DNA from: Diprion similis | Lineage: Eukaryota; Arthropoda; Insecta; Hymenoptera; Diprionidae | Assembly: GCF_021155765.1 (NCBI RefSeq) | Contig: NC_060112.1 | Location: 14,322,001 to 14,386,000 of the forward strand | Direction: 5' to 3' | Length of the DNA: 64,000 bases | Shown here: piece after piece, positions 15,702-28,279 of the stretch | How the letters are laid out: each line of letters starts with the position of its first letter | Numbering within the stretch: position 1 is the first letter of the stretch | Translations under genes and position numbers: made by a program | The notes under the pieces: model-generated | What the model was told of the DNA's origin: nothing | What the model saw: the letters and a program-made list of their open reading frames with translations, nothing else | The model's database searches: none

Positions 15702-18700
15702 AACCTACTATCCTCCAGTAAATTGGTGTAAATTTAAGAGTCGGAATACACCTTTCATAATAGTGTAACACACCCATACTATTCGAGATACTTTTGTGAT
15801 TCAACAGCGAAAGTAGGAGGAATCAAGTTTAATAATCCCTGAAATATTGTCCCGTAAGATACAGTAACGCGAAGGTTATACTTCCACCATCGTACTTTAA
15901 CGGGATCCTCTGCGCCTACGTATCAATGCAATTAACGACCGTTTAAACATGTAAGTATGCATCGAGTTACGTTATGCAGGGTATTTGCCAATGCAAAACG
16001 GTGTAACCAATTTGTTCGCATGGACAAATTACTTTTCATCGCTAATTCTGCGCGTTGCTTCGACGCAGTTTACAGCCATGCCCTTCACCGATCGAACCTT
16101 CCTCCTCTGCTCAATGAACTCACGACTTTGGGCAAGGTCGACTCTGGGCACCTCTGCGTGCACAAAGGATCCCACAATTTATCCTCAACACCCATCACCA
16201 CTGCGCTGTGGTTAGGCCTCCCCTGTTATGGTCCTAGCTGCGTATCTCAAGAGCAGGTTTGACTTGCCGCGTGTTTTATAGCAGCGAGACGATATGAGAA
16301 GGCGGACAGAAATGCTCGAGGGTTGAATCAACCCGTCGAAAAACTCGGTGCGGGGTTATCGATTCATCGTCACTTTAGCGGTCGAATTTCACCAGATAGC
16401 GCAATTTTTGTCCCGAATAAGTTTATTAGACTTGCCTGTTATTCGTGTCTTCAGTATTACTGTGCGATGTCATACGTGGTACGAATAAACGTAAAATTAT
16501 ATTACTGATGGTCTATCGAATCACCTTCGGCGTGGTTTATACGTTACAAAATATTACTCGAGGAGATATGATTTTTTCACATCATGTTTTCTATTTTTAG
16601 AACGGTTTCTGCTCAAGAAGTTTATAACCAGATGCGGTTGATACCAATGACTTTCTTTTTGTCACTCTTCACGTCGTTCGACACGTTGGAAAATTTTTTG
16701 CTTAGATTTTTGCGATACTAGCAGTCCGAAAACGTAAATAGCATAAGATGTTAGGTAGCTCGGGAGCAGGTTTCGAAACTTTTGCCGTCTCAAATGATAA
16801 AAAAAACAAGAGTTTCTCGTATGTAACGACTTTCTACCATTCTATTTGAGACTTACCTCGCAAACATTACGAATGAGAAAAAAAATCTACTAACAATAAG
16901 ATATCGAATCCTTGAAACTGCGTCCTGTGATTTATACCCAGTTGCATATATCGGAGACATAATTGGAATTTTCAACTCACGGGAGCTTACAAAAGTTTTT
17001 GTTTTAAAGTCACTACTTGGTATCGCTACTTAGCATCTATTCCTGAGAAGTTGTGAGAAAATATTTAAAATCTAGAATTGCACGGAAAACAAAATAATGG
17101 AGACATTTCTTATTTCTGTGAAAATCTTTATACTTTTGTTACGATTTGAAAATTTGCAAAATACTTTCTTCGGCCCCATTTTAAGGTTTTTTTAGTTTGT
17201 TTATAACGCAATCTGATAGTCCTTATACTTTTATTACGACTCACTCATACTCGTAGCTGGAAGTCGAGTTTTAAAGAAATTACTCTCTCCGATCAACCCC
17301 ATTCGTATAATTTTCTTCAGCCCGTCTTGTGAAAACTCGTGAGGACTATTTGCTAAATCAGGTTTTTTTTCGCGCGTTCAGGTAAAGAAATCTTCAAGTG
17401 GCTATTCGTTTAACATAAAGATAAAAGTCGTTTGCTGCGAGAGACTACAAATATAATATTATTCGTTATGCAATCTTACAATAAAATTCCAAGTGATTTA
17501 TGTTTTTTTTTTTTAGCGTATTACGGAAATGCGTTAGTATCACTTATAAACAAGACTTAATTTCAAATTTATGCACAGTTCGTGACGTCGTGCTCTGGGA
17601 AAATCCCCGGACAACAATCAAGGAACATGAATTGCATAGTAAATTATTATATGTTTTTTGTCACGCTAGTTGTAATCAGACCACTTCAGTCAGGTGTATT
17701 TTTTGCTCCGAAGAAATGGTCGATAATCGTGATATGAGCTACGCATTTGCGGTAACGCGACGATAGCAATCGATGACTAGATAGTAGCAGAAAAATCGTT
17801 TTCATAAAGTATTAAAGACCGTTTTTGTGTCGTTGAATGATTCCACTTAGGATACAGATGCGATTGATCGAGGGTCCTTGAATGCTACCGCAAACCTTGC
17901 TGGGTTTATTCATAATTTTGAAAAACAGTCGCAGATGATTGATTGGGAGATCATCAGTGTGACTGAAGATTTGCACTTACAACTGCGAAAGTGTGAATCG
18001 AGGTGATAATAAATCAACTGCGTACGAGTCGAATGCAAGGACGATGCCAACCTTGCGTTGTAATTGCGAGTTGCTTTGCATTCTGTCAATCCCCCGATGA
18101 ATTACAACGGTAATTTACCATCTTTCTCAGAAGTTTATACACGTGGATTCAATCCCGTATCAAAAACATCAATAACTTGTTTTGTAGACGGTTAGATACA
18201 CGTTATTTACTTCGCAGTGTAATGCCACAAAAACGAACGAAAGAAATAGTCGTCCTGAATGCTGTAGCAGCCGCCTGCAAACGACCGCTTCTTCAACTCA
18301 ATTTTTACGTTTTCTCAACAATCGCCAACTATCAGGTTATTTTATTTTATTTATTTTTTCCCTCATCAGCATTCACGCACGTAAACCTCAACTCTCGGGG
18401 GGTCCAAGGGGGAACGAACAACGCATTTTCAAATTGACACTTGTGATATTCGATCTATAGTTACATCTGCATTTTCACAAGTTATAGCAGGAATGTTGGG
18501 AATAACCAGAACTGCTTACGAGAAAGACCGAAGTTTCCATTATTTTTGGTAAATTATCATATTGCAGTTGGTTTCTGCTAATGCGTACAATTTTCTTGGA
18601 ATTAACCAACCGATCTCTGAGATCTGATACATTATAACGCATTACATTAGTGGAACCCCCAGCTAACGAACGTCACACCATTCCTCTTCTACACGCATAA

Positions 18701-19449
18701 AAATTTCCCCCATCCACACAGGTATCCAAGGTTTGGACATGCAGGGCGAATGAAAGTCGCCACCTTGGCCTCGTAGCGAGCTGACAAATATTTCCCGTGA
18801 AATCAGTATATGTATATTGGAAAAATAAAACATAGGAAGACTGCAAGGCACATGGGTACAGAAATACGCAGGTTGGCAATTCTATGGTTTTCTTTTACTC
18901 CTCTGTGAACCAATGCTACTGGCTGTGTAGCCAAACCTTAGAAGGCAATCGACAAGAACACGGATAAAAGTCCTCAAGAATTTATTCTGTTATCGAGATC
19001 CGATGTAGACACAGTCGATTCTCGTGATTGTAACGTGAATATAAAACAGTGGCAAGATTCTTGCCTATCCTTTAACCCGTCAGTAATTATTCTCAACTTT
19101 ATTGGATGTCATTAAGCTGTGATCAACTGAAAGATGATATTCAGTAGTTTTTTGTTTGTTTTTTTTTCACCTGTTTATTGTCACCATTTAAATCGAAACG
19201 ATTTCATGCAATGATACGAAATCAATTAGGTGTCGTGACTGCGCAGCTCTTACGCACGTGTAATCTCTACCTAGAAAGTTATACCTGCGAAAACTAGAGG
19301 TCGGAACATTAATTAAGCAGGATCAAATTTTTTCTCATTTTCAAGGTCTGTCCGAAATTAACGCCTTGTCTTTAATTTCTTACAGTTCTAGTCTAACTTT
19401 CGTATTCCTACCTCGAATACACTTGAAGAAATGAAGACCCTCTTTTCTT
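15702..19449. other. Intergenic or intronic, no gene recognised
   Basis: A moderately GC-rich patch at about 16.0-16.3 kb holds two overlapping open frames of 101 and 76 codons with no recognisable domain. The remainder is AT-rich with no coding signal I can support. Confidence 0.45.
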
Positions 19450-19542
19450 ATGAACCCTCTACGGTCACCTGGGGTCGATACGACCCCAGAAGCTAATGTA
19501 TTTCTTATGGTACGTAAAATAACTGTGACCACGAAGGGTTAA
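19450..19542. mobile_element. Short piggyBac-like MITE or remnant
   Basis: The right end reads GTGACCACGAAGGGTTAA, whose reverse complement starts TTAACCCTTCGTGGTCAC. The left end, GAACCCTCTACGGTCACC, is its imperfect inverted copy. A subterminal palindrome GGGGTCGATACGACCCC sits inside the left end. TTAA targets and CCCT-starting ends are typical of the piggyBac superfamily. At about 93 bp it is a non-autonomous remnant. The left TTAA has decayed to TTAT. Confidence 0.7.
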
Positions 19543-20516
19543 CCTCGATCCTGTCGCTCGTTTTTGTTGTATCATTCATCTCTGGATAGTAAAAAATCAA
19601 AGCTCTACCGCTGCTAACGCATTTTAGAAATTCAATTCCATAATGAAATCGTCATCAGCTTTGAATCGAGTTGAGTTGTGTAACTGGTCAGGGATGATGC
19701 TCGATCAGAATAACATTCTACGTTTGTTCCCAGGTATGCGAAGGATCATCATAAGACTATCATTCTTCTGTATTGAAGAGATTAATTAACAGGTACTTCA
19801 CATTGTTACTGCTGATAAAAATTGGGCCTCGTAACAGTGCTCGTAATATTAGTATTTTCGGTGTGGATCAAGAATAATAACCAATAAACTCATTCGTGTG
19901 TAAGTGCGGTAATTAGAAGTGGATGGAAAGAAGACAGAAAAATATGAAATAAATATTAAATAGGCTTCGTAATTTGATGCACATGAACTACCCAGCTAAT
20001 ATACGTTATGATCTATCGAAATCTATACAGGTGTTCGCGGTATATCATATAATGTTAATTTTTTTTTTATTGTATACAGCTATTTTGTAAACCGCGTTTA
20101 CTTTCCGTGATTCGTTTTCTAGAGAAACGTGCCGAGAGATCGCGGGATGATAGGTAAGAAGATTTACAGCTCGTAGAAATTCAAACTTTCATTCACCTTG
20201 AGGAAATTCATTCGCTTAAATCGTTCCTCACCCTAAGAGTTGGTCAGCAATAGTAATATTGTAGTAGATGGCCCTAGTGACTGGTGCCGATTTCTACCAG
20301 TGCCGAGCGAGCTCTCGTCGGTAACTCGGTTTTTTGTTGTTGATCAAACAGAACTCCGGAGTTGTTAATGAGTTTCTCCAATTGCTTTGCCAGCCGAGAT
20401 CTGATCCGTGGAGTGTTCAGCGGCTACCGATTGCCGTTACAATTATGTCAAAATACTACAGGTATCAGGTAAGCGATATCTGTGCGAAACCGACGATGAT
20501 TTTTACCGACTAGTGA
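19543..20516. other. 3' flank of the P gene; possible small plus-strand first exon
   Basis: Mostly non-coding. At 20445-20468 an ATG opens eight codons (MSKYYRYQ) ending exactly at a good donor (CAG|GTAAGC), after a GC-richer leader at about 20.27-20.44 kb. This could be the first coding exon of a plus-strand gene antisense to the P gene, but no second exon was found. Low confidence. Confidence 0.3.
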
Positions 20517-20522
20517 TTTATT
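20517..20522 (-). terminator. Candidate polyadenylation signal of the P gene
   Basis: TTTATT on the plus strand reads AATAAA on the minus strand, about 260 bp past the P gene stop codon. It is a reasonable end for the 3' UTR, though other AT-rich options lie nearby. Confidence 0.4.
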
Positions 20523-20779
20523 TGAAAATACCAACCGGTAGGTAACACGGTATGAAGTGCTATTTTTCCTACTTCTTAAGGGTGATTAAGGGAAAATTAA
20601 TACAACGATATTCGAGTGTATAGCTATAATATTAACATACATAAATACAAACGTAAAACGTGAAATGTATAATTGTAAAATCTAATGATACAATTAATGT
20701 GTAAATGATTGATATTCATCTATTTCCATAAATATATTTTAAATATGAAGAAAAATCAGGTTTCTTCACCGAGAGACTA

Positions 20780-23700
20780 TCATAAGGTTGCTCCGTTCCA
20801 ACTGAACGCGACGTGAGCTACGAGGAGGTACACCATGGTGACGGTGGTGGTAGTTGTCATGATAGGAAACCCCACCCTAGAAGTCAAACGTACAAGCACA
20901 AGAAGTTCAATTGCCACATTACTGAAACGGAGTAGTAGTAGTGATCGGGGGTGGAAAACTTACTTGAAAAACTGCATGAAGGTAATACGATATCCGTGCT
21001 GCTCAGCCACGCCAGCACAAACCACATTGGCACTTGCTCCAATCAAAGTTCCGTTCCCTGCAAACACCGTATCTGTAAATTCAACTAGACGACCACCAGA
21101 CAAACTGGCAACCTCGTGCGCCCTACGCGCAATCTTTTAACAATATTGAAACTCAGATCGATCAGATACCAGCTGACGAAGTTTCACTTACCTCCTAGGC
21201 AAGCCCCGAAGGCTAAAGCCCAGACGAGTGGCTGTAGAGGAAGTCTTAATTCCGGATTATGTGCCAGACTGGTCGCAATGCGTACCATCATGGTTGTCAA
21301 CGGTATGTTGTCGACGAAGGCGCTTGCCAATGCGGAAACCCATAGCAGGAGTAGAATCGCCACAGCTAGTTGAGAGTCCTGGTTTACGGAGAGAATTACT
21401 GCTTCCGTTTGTTTTCCTATCCAATCAATGAGACCGAGCCGAGAGAGAGCCTGCGTTGGATAAATTCGTCCTGTTATTTGTCGACCGACTCCGATATAGT
21501 CCACTACCCGTTCATGTCTCTAGCAATTCAATTCACCTCCATTAGGATGAATAAAGCAGCGAAAAAGATTAAAGTACTCCACTCGACGCGAGCTAGAAGA
21601 CCGTCCAGATCCTCCTTGTCTGCTAAAACCAGCAGCAGCAGAACTCCGAGAAGAGCGGCCCAGCCAAGGGAGAGATTTAAATTCGGTATACTGTGCAGGA
21701 AGAATAAAGTAATTACGAAAACCATGGTGCATCCACACTTTGCCAGCAACCATTTGTCTCGGATTGGATACTGAAAATCAGAAATTAATTAGTACACAAT
21801 TCGATGAGTTTTTATGTGGCTGCAGGATTTCTTTCATACCTTCTCTTGCAGTTCCTCTAGATTAGCTTTGTAATTTTCTATAGCGACGCTCCCCGTCATC
21901 AGTTTCTTTCTTAATTCTGTCACAAGTCGTTGCACTTTCTTGGTCAGCGTACCACGAACTAAATCTTCGTCTTTGCTATAGCTCGACAAGCTGGCGGCTG
22001 CTCTCTGCCAAATTGCTATTTCGTGTCTAAGTTCCTAAAGTGTAGAAATCGATTTGACCATGAGATTTGAGGTTTCACATTTGTGTTTTAGTTGAGAGAA
22101 TTTTATACCAACCATCACGTCTTGAGGCTCGTCGAATCTGAGAACGGACATGTCTCGAAACATAAATCTCAGCTGAAAGTGTAAGACTATGCAAACGAAT
22201 ATGACGCCGATTCCCATGTGCAGAGTGAAGGTACCAAAGTCAACGCCCTACGAATTATTGTTGAGACATAAATTATGCAAGTATATATTATTTTCAAATT
22301 TATACATACGATTTCAATTCGTACGGTCATTATTTAATGTCTCAACTTCACTTCCTGACCGAACCCATATCAAATTTTTAAAACAAAGTTCTGGTGATGA
22401 TTTGAATGACTTATACGACTTACGCCCTTGATGACGTGACGATTCGAAGCGATGATCACGTTTGGTGGATCCCCGACAGGAGTGATAGCACCGCCTATGT
22501 TGGAGTAGACGATCATTGCCATAAGAATTGGCACTGGGTTCAATTCCATTACCTCACATAACCGGATGGTGACTGGAGTCATTAAAAGGACTGTCGTTAC
22601 GTTATCCAAGAATGATGATACGAGGGCGGTAAATATGCACAGCGTATGGATTAGAGGCCAGACTTTTCCACCGGTTATCTGGAAAGAGACATTGTTGAAC
22701 ATCGTCGGATGTAACATGACTCCTCTCACATTGATCGTTACAGTAACATAACCGGGGTTATAGACCAATTGTCTTGAAGTAGTACAATAGTTAGTGGGTA
22801 GCTTCATTTTTATGGTCTTATTTCTTTCGAATTGTATTTATCGTAAAAAAATACTCACCTTATATGCAAAGACAGCGAGATAATCGAATATTCCCGTCTC
22901 TGAAATTATTGCGACCAGCATCATCATCGAAAACAGCAACAACAAAGTCTCGATGTCTATCCAAGAAATCAATTCCGCCATTGTTGGCCGCTAGTTGGTA
23001 ATAATGTAAGTACATTAAATGAACTGAGTATTGCACGTTTTCAAAACACTGTCTGCATTTGCTAAGCGTATCAGAAATAATAGTAATTACCTCGTTCAAT
23101 GCTGCTAAAATTGCTACTGACATTGTTGACGCCAACATTGCTGCCAACGATCTGTGAACCACCTGAAGCAGAGAATATCTTGTAAGAAATTTCGAAGTCA
23201 TAATTCTCGGTGCCGGAAGTTCCTACCTCAAATATGATTAAAATGTATAATCCGAGCAGTACAACAGCTGCATAAATAATTCCGTCCTCCATGTTTATAG
23301 GTGAAAGATCATAACCCATGGCGACCGGAAGGCTGGATTGTAAGTTTGTTTTCATCTTCATCCTGATGAGGCTTTTCGACAGACTCCTGAAAATCAGTAC
23401 TGACTTTGTACACAGATTTACAAGTTTAATCGATTTCGTATCAGGAAACAAATTAATATCTCAATCTTGCTATTGGATATTTTCACTCCGTTACAAATCG
23501 GGTTGAATCAGAAACAGGGAAGTGAAATTGTAGTACATACCCAATTTCAAAATCGTCCAACTCGAAAACCTTCTGTTGTCTTTGATCCGGTACTATGTCT
23601 ATTAACTCTTCCGAGACCAGCGGCACAACCCAAGGTTCGCTTACGTTCTGCAAATTGCACGTTGTTTCAGATTACGAAATATAATGAATGAATTCAAATT

Positions 23701-25193
23701 TGAGTCGTTTAATGTACCTTAATGAATTTTATGTTTTCGTATGTTCCATTGCTATTAAACCCAGGGTGCAGAAGTTCCAGCCACACTGTTAGATAGTTCG
23801 TCGTTAAATTAGCGTATACAGGTGGCAGTAGTGCACCTTCCAGAGTCACGGCGACTTGACGTTGCATCGGATGCTCGAGTATTAAATAACCTGAATTCGG
23901 AATCAAGAGAAAATCTAGAAAATTGAAAGACATTCAACCACATATACGTTTAAAAACTGATATTCTTCTGTGTGATTCTAGTTCATTGAAGTATTTTCCT
24001 CCGAAAAGGATACTTCGAATTTGATCCACTTGGACTGAAATTTGGTGCATTGTTCCTTCCTTTTCTTGTTTGGTCATCAGAATGAACTGAAATCATGAAG
24101 ATTAAAGCTTTTAATGCGATATTCGCAAGTGAAGGAAGAATATTCTCTAGCGTAATGTAATGTCTTAGAAACTTACAGTGAACAAACACCAGCACGCTAC
24201 CAGCAGTACCAATTTGATATATCGATAAACGGGATTCGGCTTTGGCTCATGACTCTGGCTGTCCATCCCATCTTTAGTAGTATCTTCTTCCGTTGGTACG
24301 GGCTTGCTAAAAAGATGATAAATTCGTGTGTGCATGTAGTTACAGAAGACTATGATTATTTATCGATATGATATTATATTTTCGTGATTAACTAATCAAA
24401 GAAACTTACTGTTTGTGGGAATGCTGAGATCCCATTGCCATGTTTACTGTCAAGTAATCCATCTTCGGTGAGGCGTTGTCGCTGAAATATAGATAACAGT
24501 AGTTATCAGTCCAGGATTATTACAATAAAGTGAGAGCTTAGAATAATCTCGGTGATCGTTTCACTCTACCGGTGAAAATTCGTGCAATAAATTTATAATA
24601 CGCTTAAGTTGAACACTTTTGCTTGTTTCAAAATTTCGCAAAAATACTCATACTTTTTACGTACTTTTTCAACGAATTATGATAGACCTTTTCGTATTCC
24701 CGTCGAAATGCCGCTAGACTAGGATCCAATCTAATCGCTTCCGGGAGTTGACTCCATACTTGCAGCCCTTCGTGGGAAATAGGACCCAGTATCGCGGCAG
24801 AACTTCCAGTTGATGAGGGGGGTGTTCCTGCAGATATTTAAGTGTATAGGTAGACGTATTTAACGCCAGAACTACCGGACCAGTCAAAATTACTGCTCTT
24901 CAAAAAATCGTAATAATACATAATTTTCATATCAATATGATATGAAAATTTTTTATTATCAGGTATGTTTTGTAGACCAGGTATTTTGATTGGTTTCGGT
25001 AGCAATGGCTTCGTCTTAATTTCGGTAGTTCCAGTGTTAACGTAATGACGAACACTAAAACATTTCTCTTCTCTTTGCAGTTGCGAATTCAAAATATGTT
25101 ACCTGGAGTGCTGCGACTGTAGCGGGAACTTCGCCTGAGAAATCTTGGTGTCCGAAGTCCAGTTTCATCTTCACTGGAGTCGACGTGAGACAT
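20780..25193 (-). CDS. OCA2: P protein homologue (OCA2 family), complete, 17 coding exons
   Basis: Polytopic membrane transporter of the CitMHS/ArsB-NhaD superfamily; family members sit in melanosome-type organelles and affect pigmentation. Coding exons in transcript order: 25103-25193, 24665-24827, 24410-24481, 24177-24306, 23948-24086, 23718-23890, 23541-23647, 23227-23386, 23091-23162, 22859-22990, 22424-22678, 22113-22247, 21840-22034, 21537-21770, 21192-21450, 20964-21057, 20780-20876. All phases agree, giving 2508 nt and 835 residues, against about 838 in vertebrate OCA2. The N-terminus ([16 protein letters not shown]) is hydrophilic. The first membrane segment ([13 protein letters not shown]) lies near residues 139-152. 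Signature motifs are SFLDNVTT (about 435-442), [13 protein letters not shown] (about 475-487), SAFVDNIP (about 728-735) and [15 protein letters not shown] (about 771-785). These form the two pseudo-symmetric halves expected of the family. The protein ends in [12 protein letters not shown]. The least certain junction is the donor at 23946-23947. Introns are 57-275 bp. Confidence 0.97.
24860..25040. mobile_element. piggyBac-like MITE in first coding intron of the P gene
   Basis: Bounded by TTAA at 24860-24863 and 25037-25040. The ends are imperfect inverted repeats: TTAACGCCAGAACTACCGG on the left, and TTAACACTGGAACTACCGAA as the reverse complement of the right. Inside lies the perfect palindrome TTTTCATATC-AATAT-GATATGAAAA. 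Removing the element with one TTAA would shrink the 275 bp host intron to about 98 bp, in line with its neighbours. The minus-strand open frame across it is a by-product. Confidence 0.85.
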
Positions 25194-25201
25194 TTCTTAG
25201 G
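25194..25201 (-). other. 5' UTR start of the P gene coding exon 1
   Basis: Eight bases (CCTAAGAA) lie between a strong acceptor (pyrimidine-rich TTTCTCTTGCAG on the minus strand) and the ATG. The 5' UTR is therefore interrupted by an intron. A plausible upstream non-coding exon ends at 25885 (minus donor CG|GTGAGTAA at 25883-25884), giving a first intron of about 0.68 kb. Confidence 0.6.
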
Positions 25202-26867
25202 CTGCAAGAGAAACAAGAAAAATAATCCTCGATTTTTCAAACTCGAATATGACGAAGTACAATGCTGTACAAAACTATTAGTTTAAAAAAAATTCGTGCA
25301 CCTAATAATTATGATACAAGATCACAAAGTTGTTACGTTTCAGCCCGATACATTGTAAACGAACGAAACCAAGTCGTGGTTGGCGTCGCTACGCGAATGA
25401 CCACTAATCGGTAAAATATCACTAATGTTCAAGTAGGTTAAGTATACCAACAATAAAACAGCATAGTATCAGATTGCAATCATTCATATAATACACCTTA
25501 TCGTCTGATACGTGTTGATAATTAATTTCTTGAATGAGACCGTTATTCACGGCCAGGGATCCGACATTGTTGATCTCTTCGTCCTTTCGACGAAAGGTCA
25601 TTTTGTAACCGTTCAAATTATGTATGTCTGAACATGCGAGTTTGATCGAATAATTGGCCAACGAATGCAGCTTATCTTATACCGCAGTATCGCAGCTTTG
25701 ATATTATTGTTACAACACAGTACGGGCTACGTGTATTATTATAAATTTACTGTGTTTATTCCCGTTGTGTCAAAAGTTGGTTTGAATATTTCGTACTGCT
25801 CGAAGTTTTAAACGGTGAATAAAAATTCTCGATGAGGTTAGTAAAAATTATGTTTGCTGGCAACAAAAAGTATCGTTTACTCACCGATATTTACAATTTA
25901 AATTACAAATCCGGCCGCTCGAATGGAATAATCTTGGCACGTGTTGAAGGAATCGCTGGTGACATGAGACTGCTTCTCCTAGGCTTCAAATAATTTTATC
26001 AAGGTCAGTTTTTGCTTGATATTTACCTGTTGGCAAAGATCCAGAGGTATAATAACGTATATATATGAATCTAGCAATACACGTGTACGCTTTTCGCGAA
26101 TATTTTGAATTCAAGTCATCAAGTCCTCGCTTACTTTTATCTTTCAATTGTGTTTTCGTACCTCTATGTTTATCGTATACTGTGCGGAGTACACGGAAAA
26201 CGTGACGAAAATAAGTTCAACAAATATCCCAATATTCTCGTACGAAGAATTTATCCTTATCACATTTCAGTCTAGTCACCAAACTCTTTTCTGCCTAGAA
26301 CGGGGACTGACGTACATCGAGGCTATCGTAGCTCGAGAACGAGAGAGACGGACATTGTGTTATGGGTTGTTCGTCTTTTTCTTTCACGTTAAGTCATATC
26401 AAATAGGCCAACAGTGCCCAACAGTTATACCTTTCGCCGATTATGTCGCCACCACTGTCGCGCAGATATCTGTACGTTGTATGAACTGCCGTAGAGTTTA
26501 TAATAGTTCGTAAACTTTTACTTACAATACATAATTAGTTGCTAAGGTCAACGAGTACCTCCTCGATAAAGATATTCCGAAACCTTTTCAGTTAATTCGA
26601 CAATGCTGCTAATTGTAAGTTATGCAGGCGGTGCACATTCCGGTAACTCGAGCCGTGAGAATTTCCTGTTAACACCACCTCTTTATGATCACTCATCAGC
26701 ATTGCAGATTTCTGTTTCAGCTAAAGACGCGAGTTGCAATTTTCTTGACACATACATCAACACATTTTACGGCATTTCGTACCAGTTCAATCTGACCATG
26801 GTGTTTTACTGATGGCATGACGTTGATCATTACAAAAAACGTGATTTCAATCACTGTTGGTCATAAT
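25202..26867. other. P gene 5' intron and upstream region
   Basis: Non-coding as far as I can tell. It contains the candidate 5' UTR exon of the P gene (minus strand, low edge 25885, with GC-richer sequence to about 25.95 kb). Open frames at 25.42-25.66 (minus) and 26.15-26.51 kb (plus) have no domain or splice support. Confidence 0.4.
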
Positions 26868-27130
26868 CAATCTCAACAAAATTCAAAAGGTTTATGCTTT
26901 GTGAAAAAACGAGTATTGTGAGACTGAAGCAAAGATGAGCGTTCATCTACTAGTTTGGGAGATACAGGAAATTCGATTAAAATTACATATTCCAATAAAA
27001 TAGAATGAAAAACGAAAAAGATTAGATGGAAGAAAACATTCGTTGGGATTTGCAAATATACTGTAAAATCCCAGCGCTCGAGATTTTTGGTCTTTTTCAG
27101 ACCTGTATTTGCCCTTTCGAATATTTTACT
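26868..27130 (+). repeat. Diverged relic of the gene A intron repeat
   Basis: This segment aligns with the intron sequence preceding the duplicated exons of gene A (about 29480-29670 and 30500-30690). Shared blocks include GAGACTGAAGCAAAGATGAG, a diverged GGGAGRTACRRSA-type block, and a CAGCGCTYGWGATTTTT-type block followed by a CTGTATTTG-type run. It lies about 1.4 kb upstream of gene A and has no adjoining domain exon, so it is an orphan copy of the repeat unit. Confidence 0.75.
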
Positions 27131-28183
27131 TTAATTTTTCTTTCTTATCATTATCGATTTACTTTTATATTCAAAACTAAGTGCATACTCCCGTTCGATT
27201 TAGCGTCAAAATTTTTGTTTTCCACAAAAAATTTACTCTGTAAATTTCAGCGAAATTTGTTATGAATGATAGCGATCTTTCTAATCGAGCGATTGCTACA
27301 AAAGTGATTATTTTCAAAATTCGAAAATTTGTAGATCGTGTTTTTTGTGTCAATATTCGACATACTTAGAGGAGAAAAGAATTTAAAATGGTGATTAGTC
27401 AGGGCCAGATCGAGATCGCCCGAAACGTCTCATACATATAATAGGTACTAATGAAGTCATTCACGTCAATTATACTAATTTGGAGTTCCTTCGTCGTTAA
27501 GTAAACAACAATTTTGATTCTCCTTCCAAAGTGAAAATGCACTGAGACGTTTCTGACAACAGTAGCTGCATATTATACAACAAACTCAAGACTGAACTCA
27601 GCACCCAGTCAAGAGAGTCAAAGGTCGACGATAGGGGCCTTTTCAACGTTGTTGATGAATCTTTATGCTGAAATTAGCTGAAAAGTAAATACTGTCTAGA
27701 TAAATTCGAAATCGTTTCAAGATAGAAGTTAATTGTTTTACACAATATCGAAGGTTTTATTTGTTTCACTTGATCGGTCTGGAAGTGATTTGATATGCGT
27801 ACAAACGTTGTGTGAAGTATAAAAACAACAACTAAAACATTTGTCCGTTCAAATTGACCATGAGATCATTTCACGAAAGTTAATGCTGGTCTGACTAATT
27901 GTAAGTAAAATTTTGTGGGATCAATCTAACAATAAGTCTGACGTAGGTGCACATGATTTGAAGTAGTTTCAGTGCCCGTTGTCCGGATGAATACTGTGTC
28001 AGTAAACATCGGAGGCTAAAAAAAGTATAACCATATCTCAAACGACAAGACTAATGCAATTTATCAATAATGTTCTTCACAAGGAGATAATTTTTCTTCG
28101 AATCCACTACTTCGTTGAATTCTATCTTCGGTTAGTTTTCAGTAAATACCCTACGCAAATCACTTTCAGCTGATAGCTTATGT
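27131..28183. other. Upstream flank of gene A
   Basis: AT-rich; I see no exon or RNA gene. The last few hundred bases presumably hold gene A's regulatory region. Confidence 0.4.
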
Positions 28184-28218
28184 TATTTAAGTTAGAATGT
28201 CCGCGGTCCCACGACAGT
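28184..28218 (+). promoter_or_regulatory. Gene A core promoter: TATTTAA box and CAGTC initiator
   Basis: TATTTAA at 28184-28190 is followed 30 bp later by CAGTC (28214-28218), the spacing and sequence of an arthropod TATA plus initiator promoter. The ATG follows at 28280, leaving a short leader of about 65 bases. Confidence 0.65.
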
Positions 28219-28279
28219 CAACTCGAGACACTTGAGGATCGTACACTTTGAACTCTCTCTACAGCATCCCAACCACATA

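Noticed and set aside
15957..16262. Two overlapping frames of 101 and 76 codons
   Set aside because: They overlap in different frames in a GC-richer patch, neither has a recognisable motif, and both probably reflect base composition.
24838..25092. 84-codon minus-strand frame inside the P gene intron
   Set aside because: It lies almost entirely within the TTAA-flanked MITE and is a by-product of it.
25422..25661. 79-codon minus-strand frame upstream of the P gene start
   Set aside because: It would have to be an extra P gene exon, but the family N-terminus is complete without it and no splice site joins it in phase.
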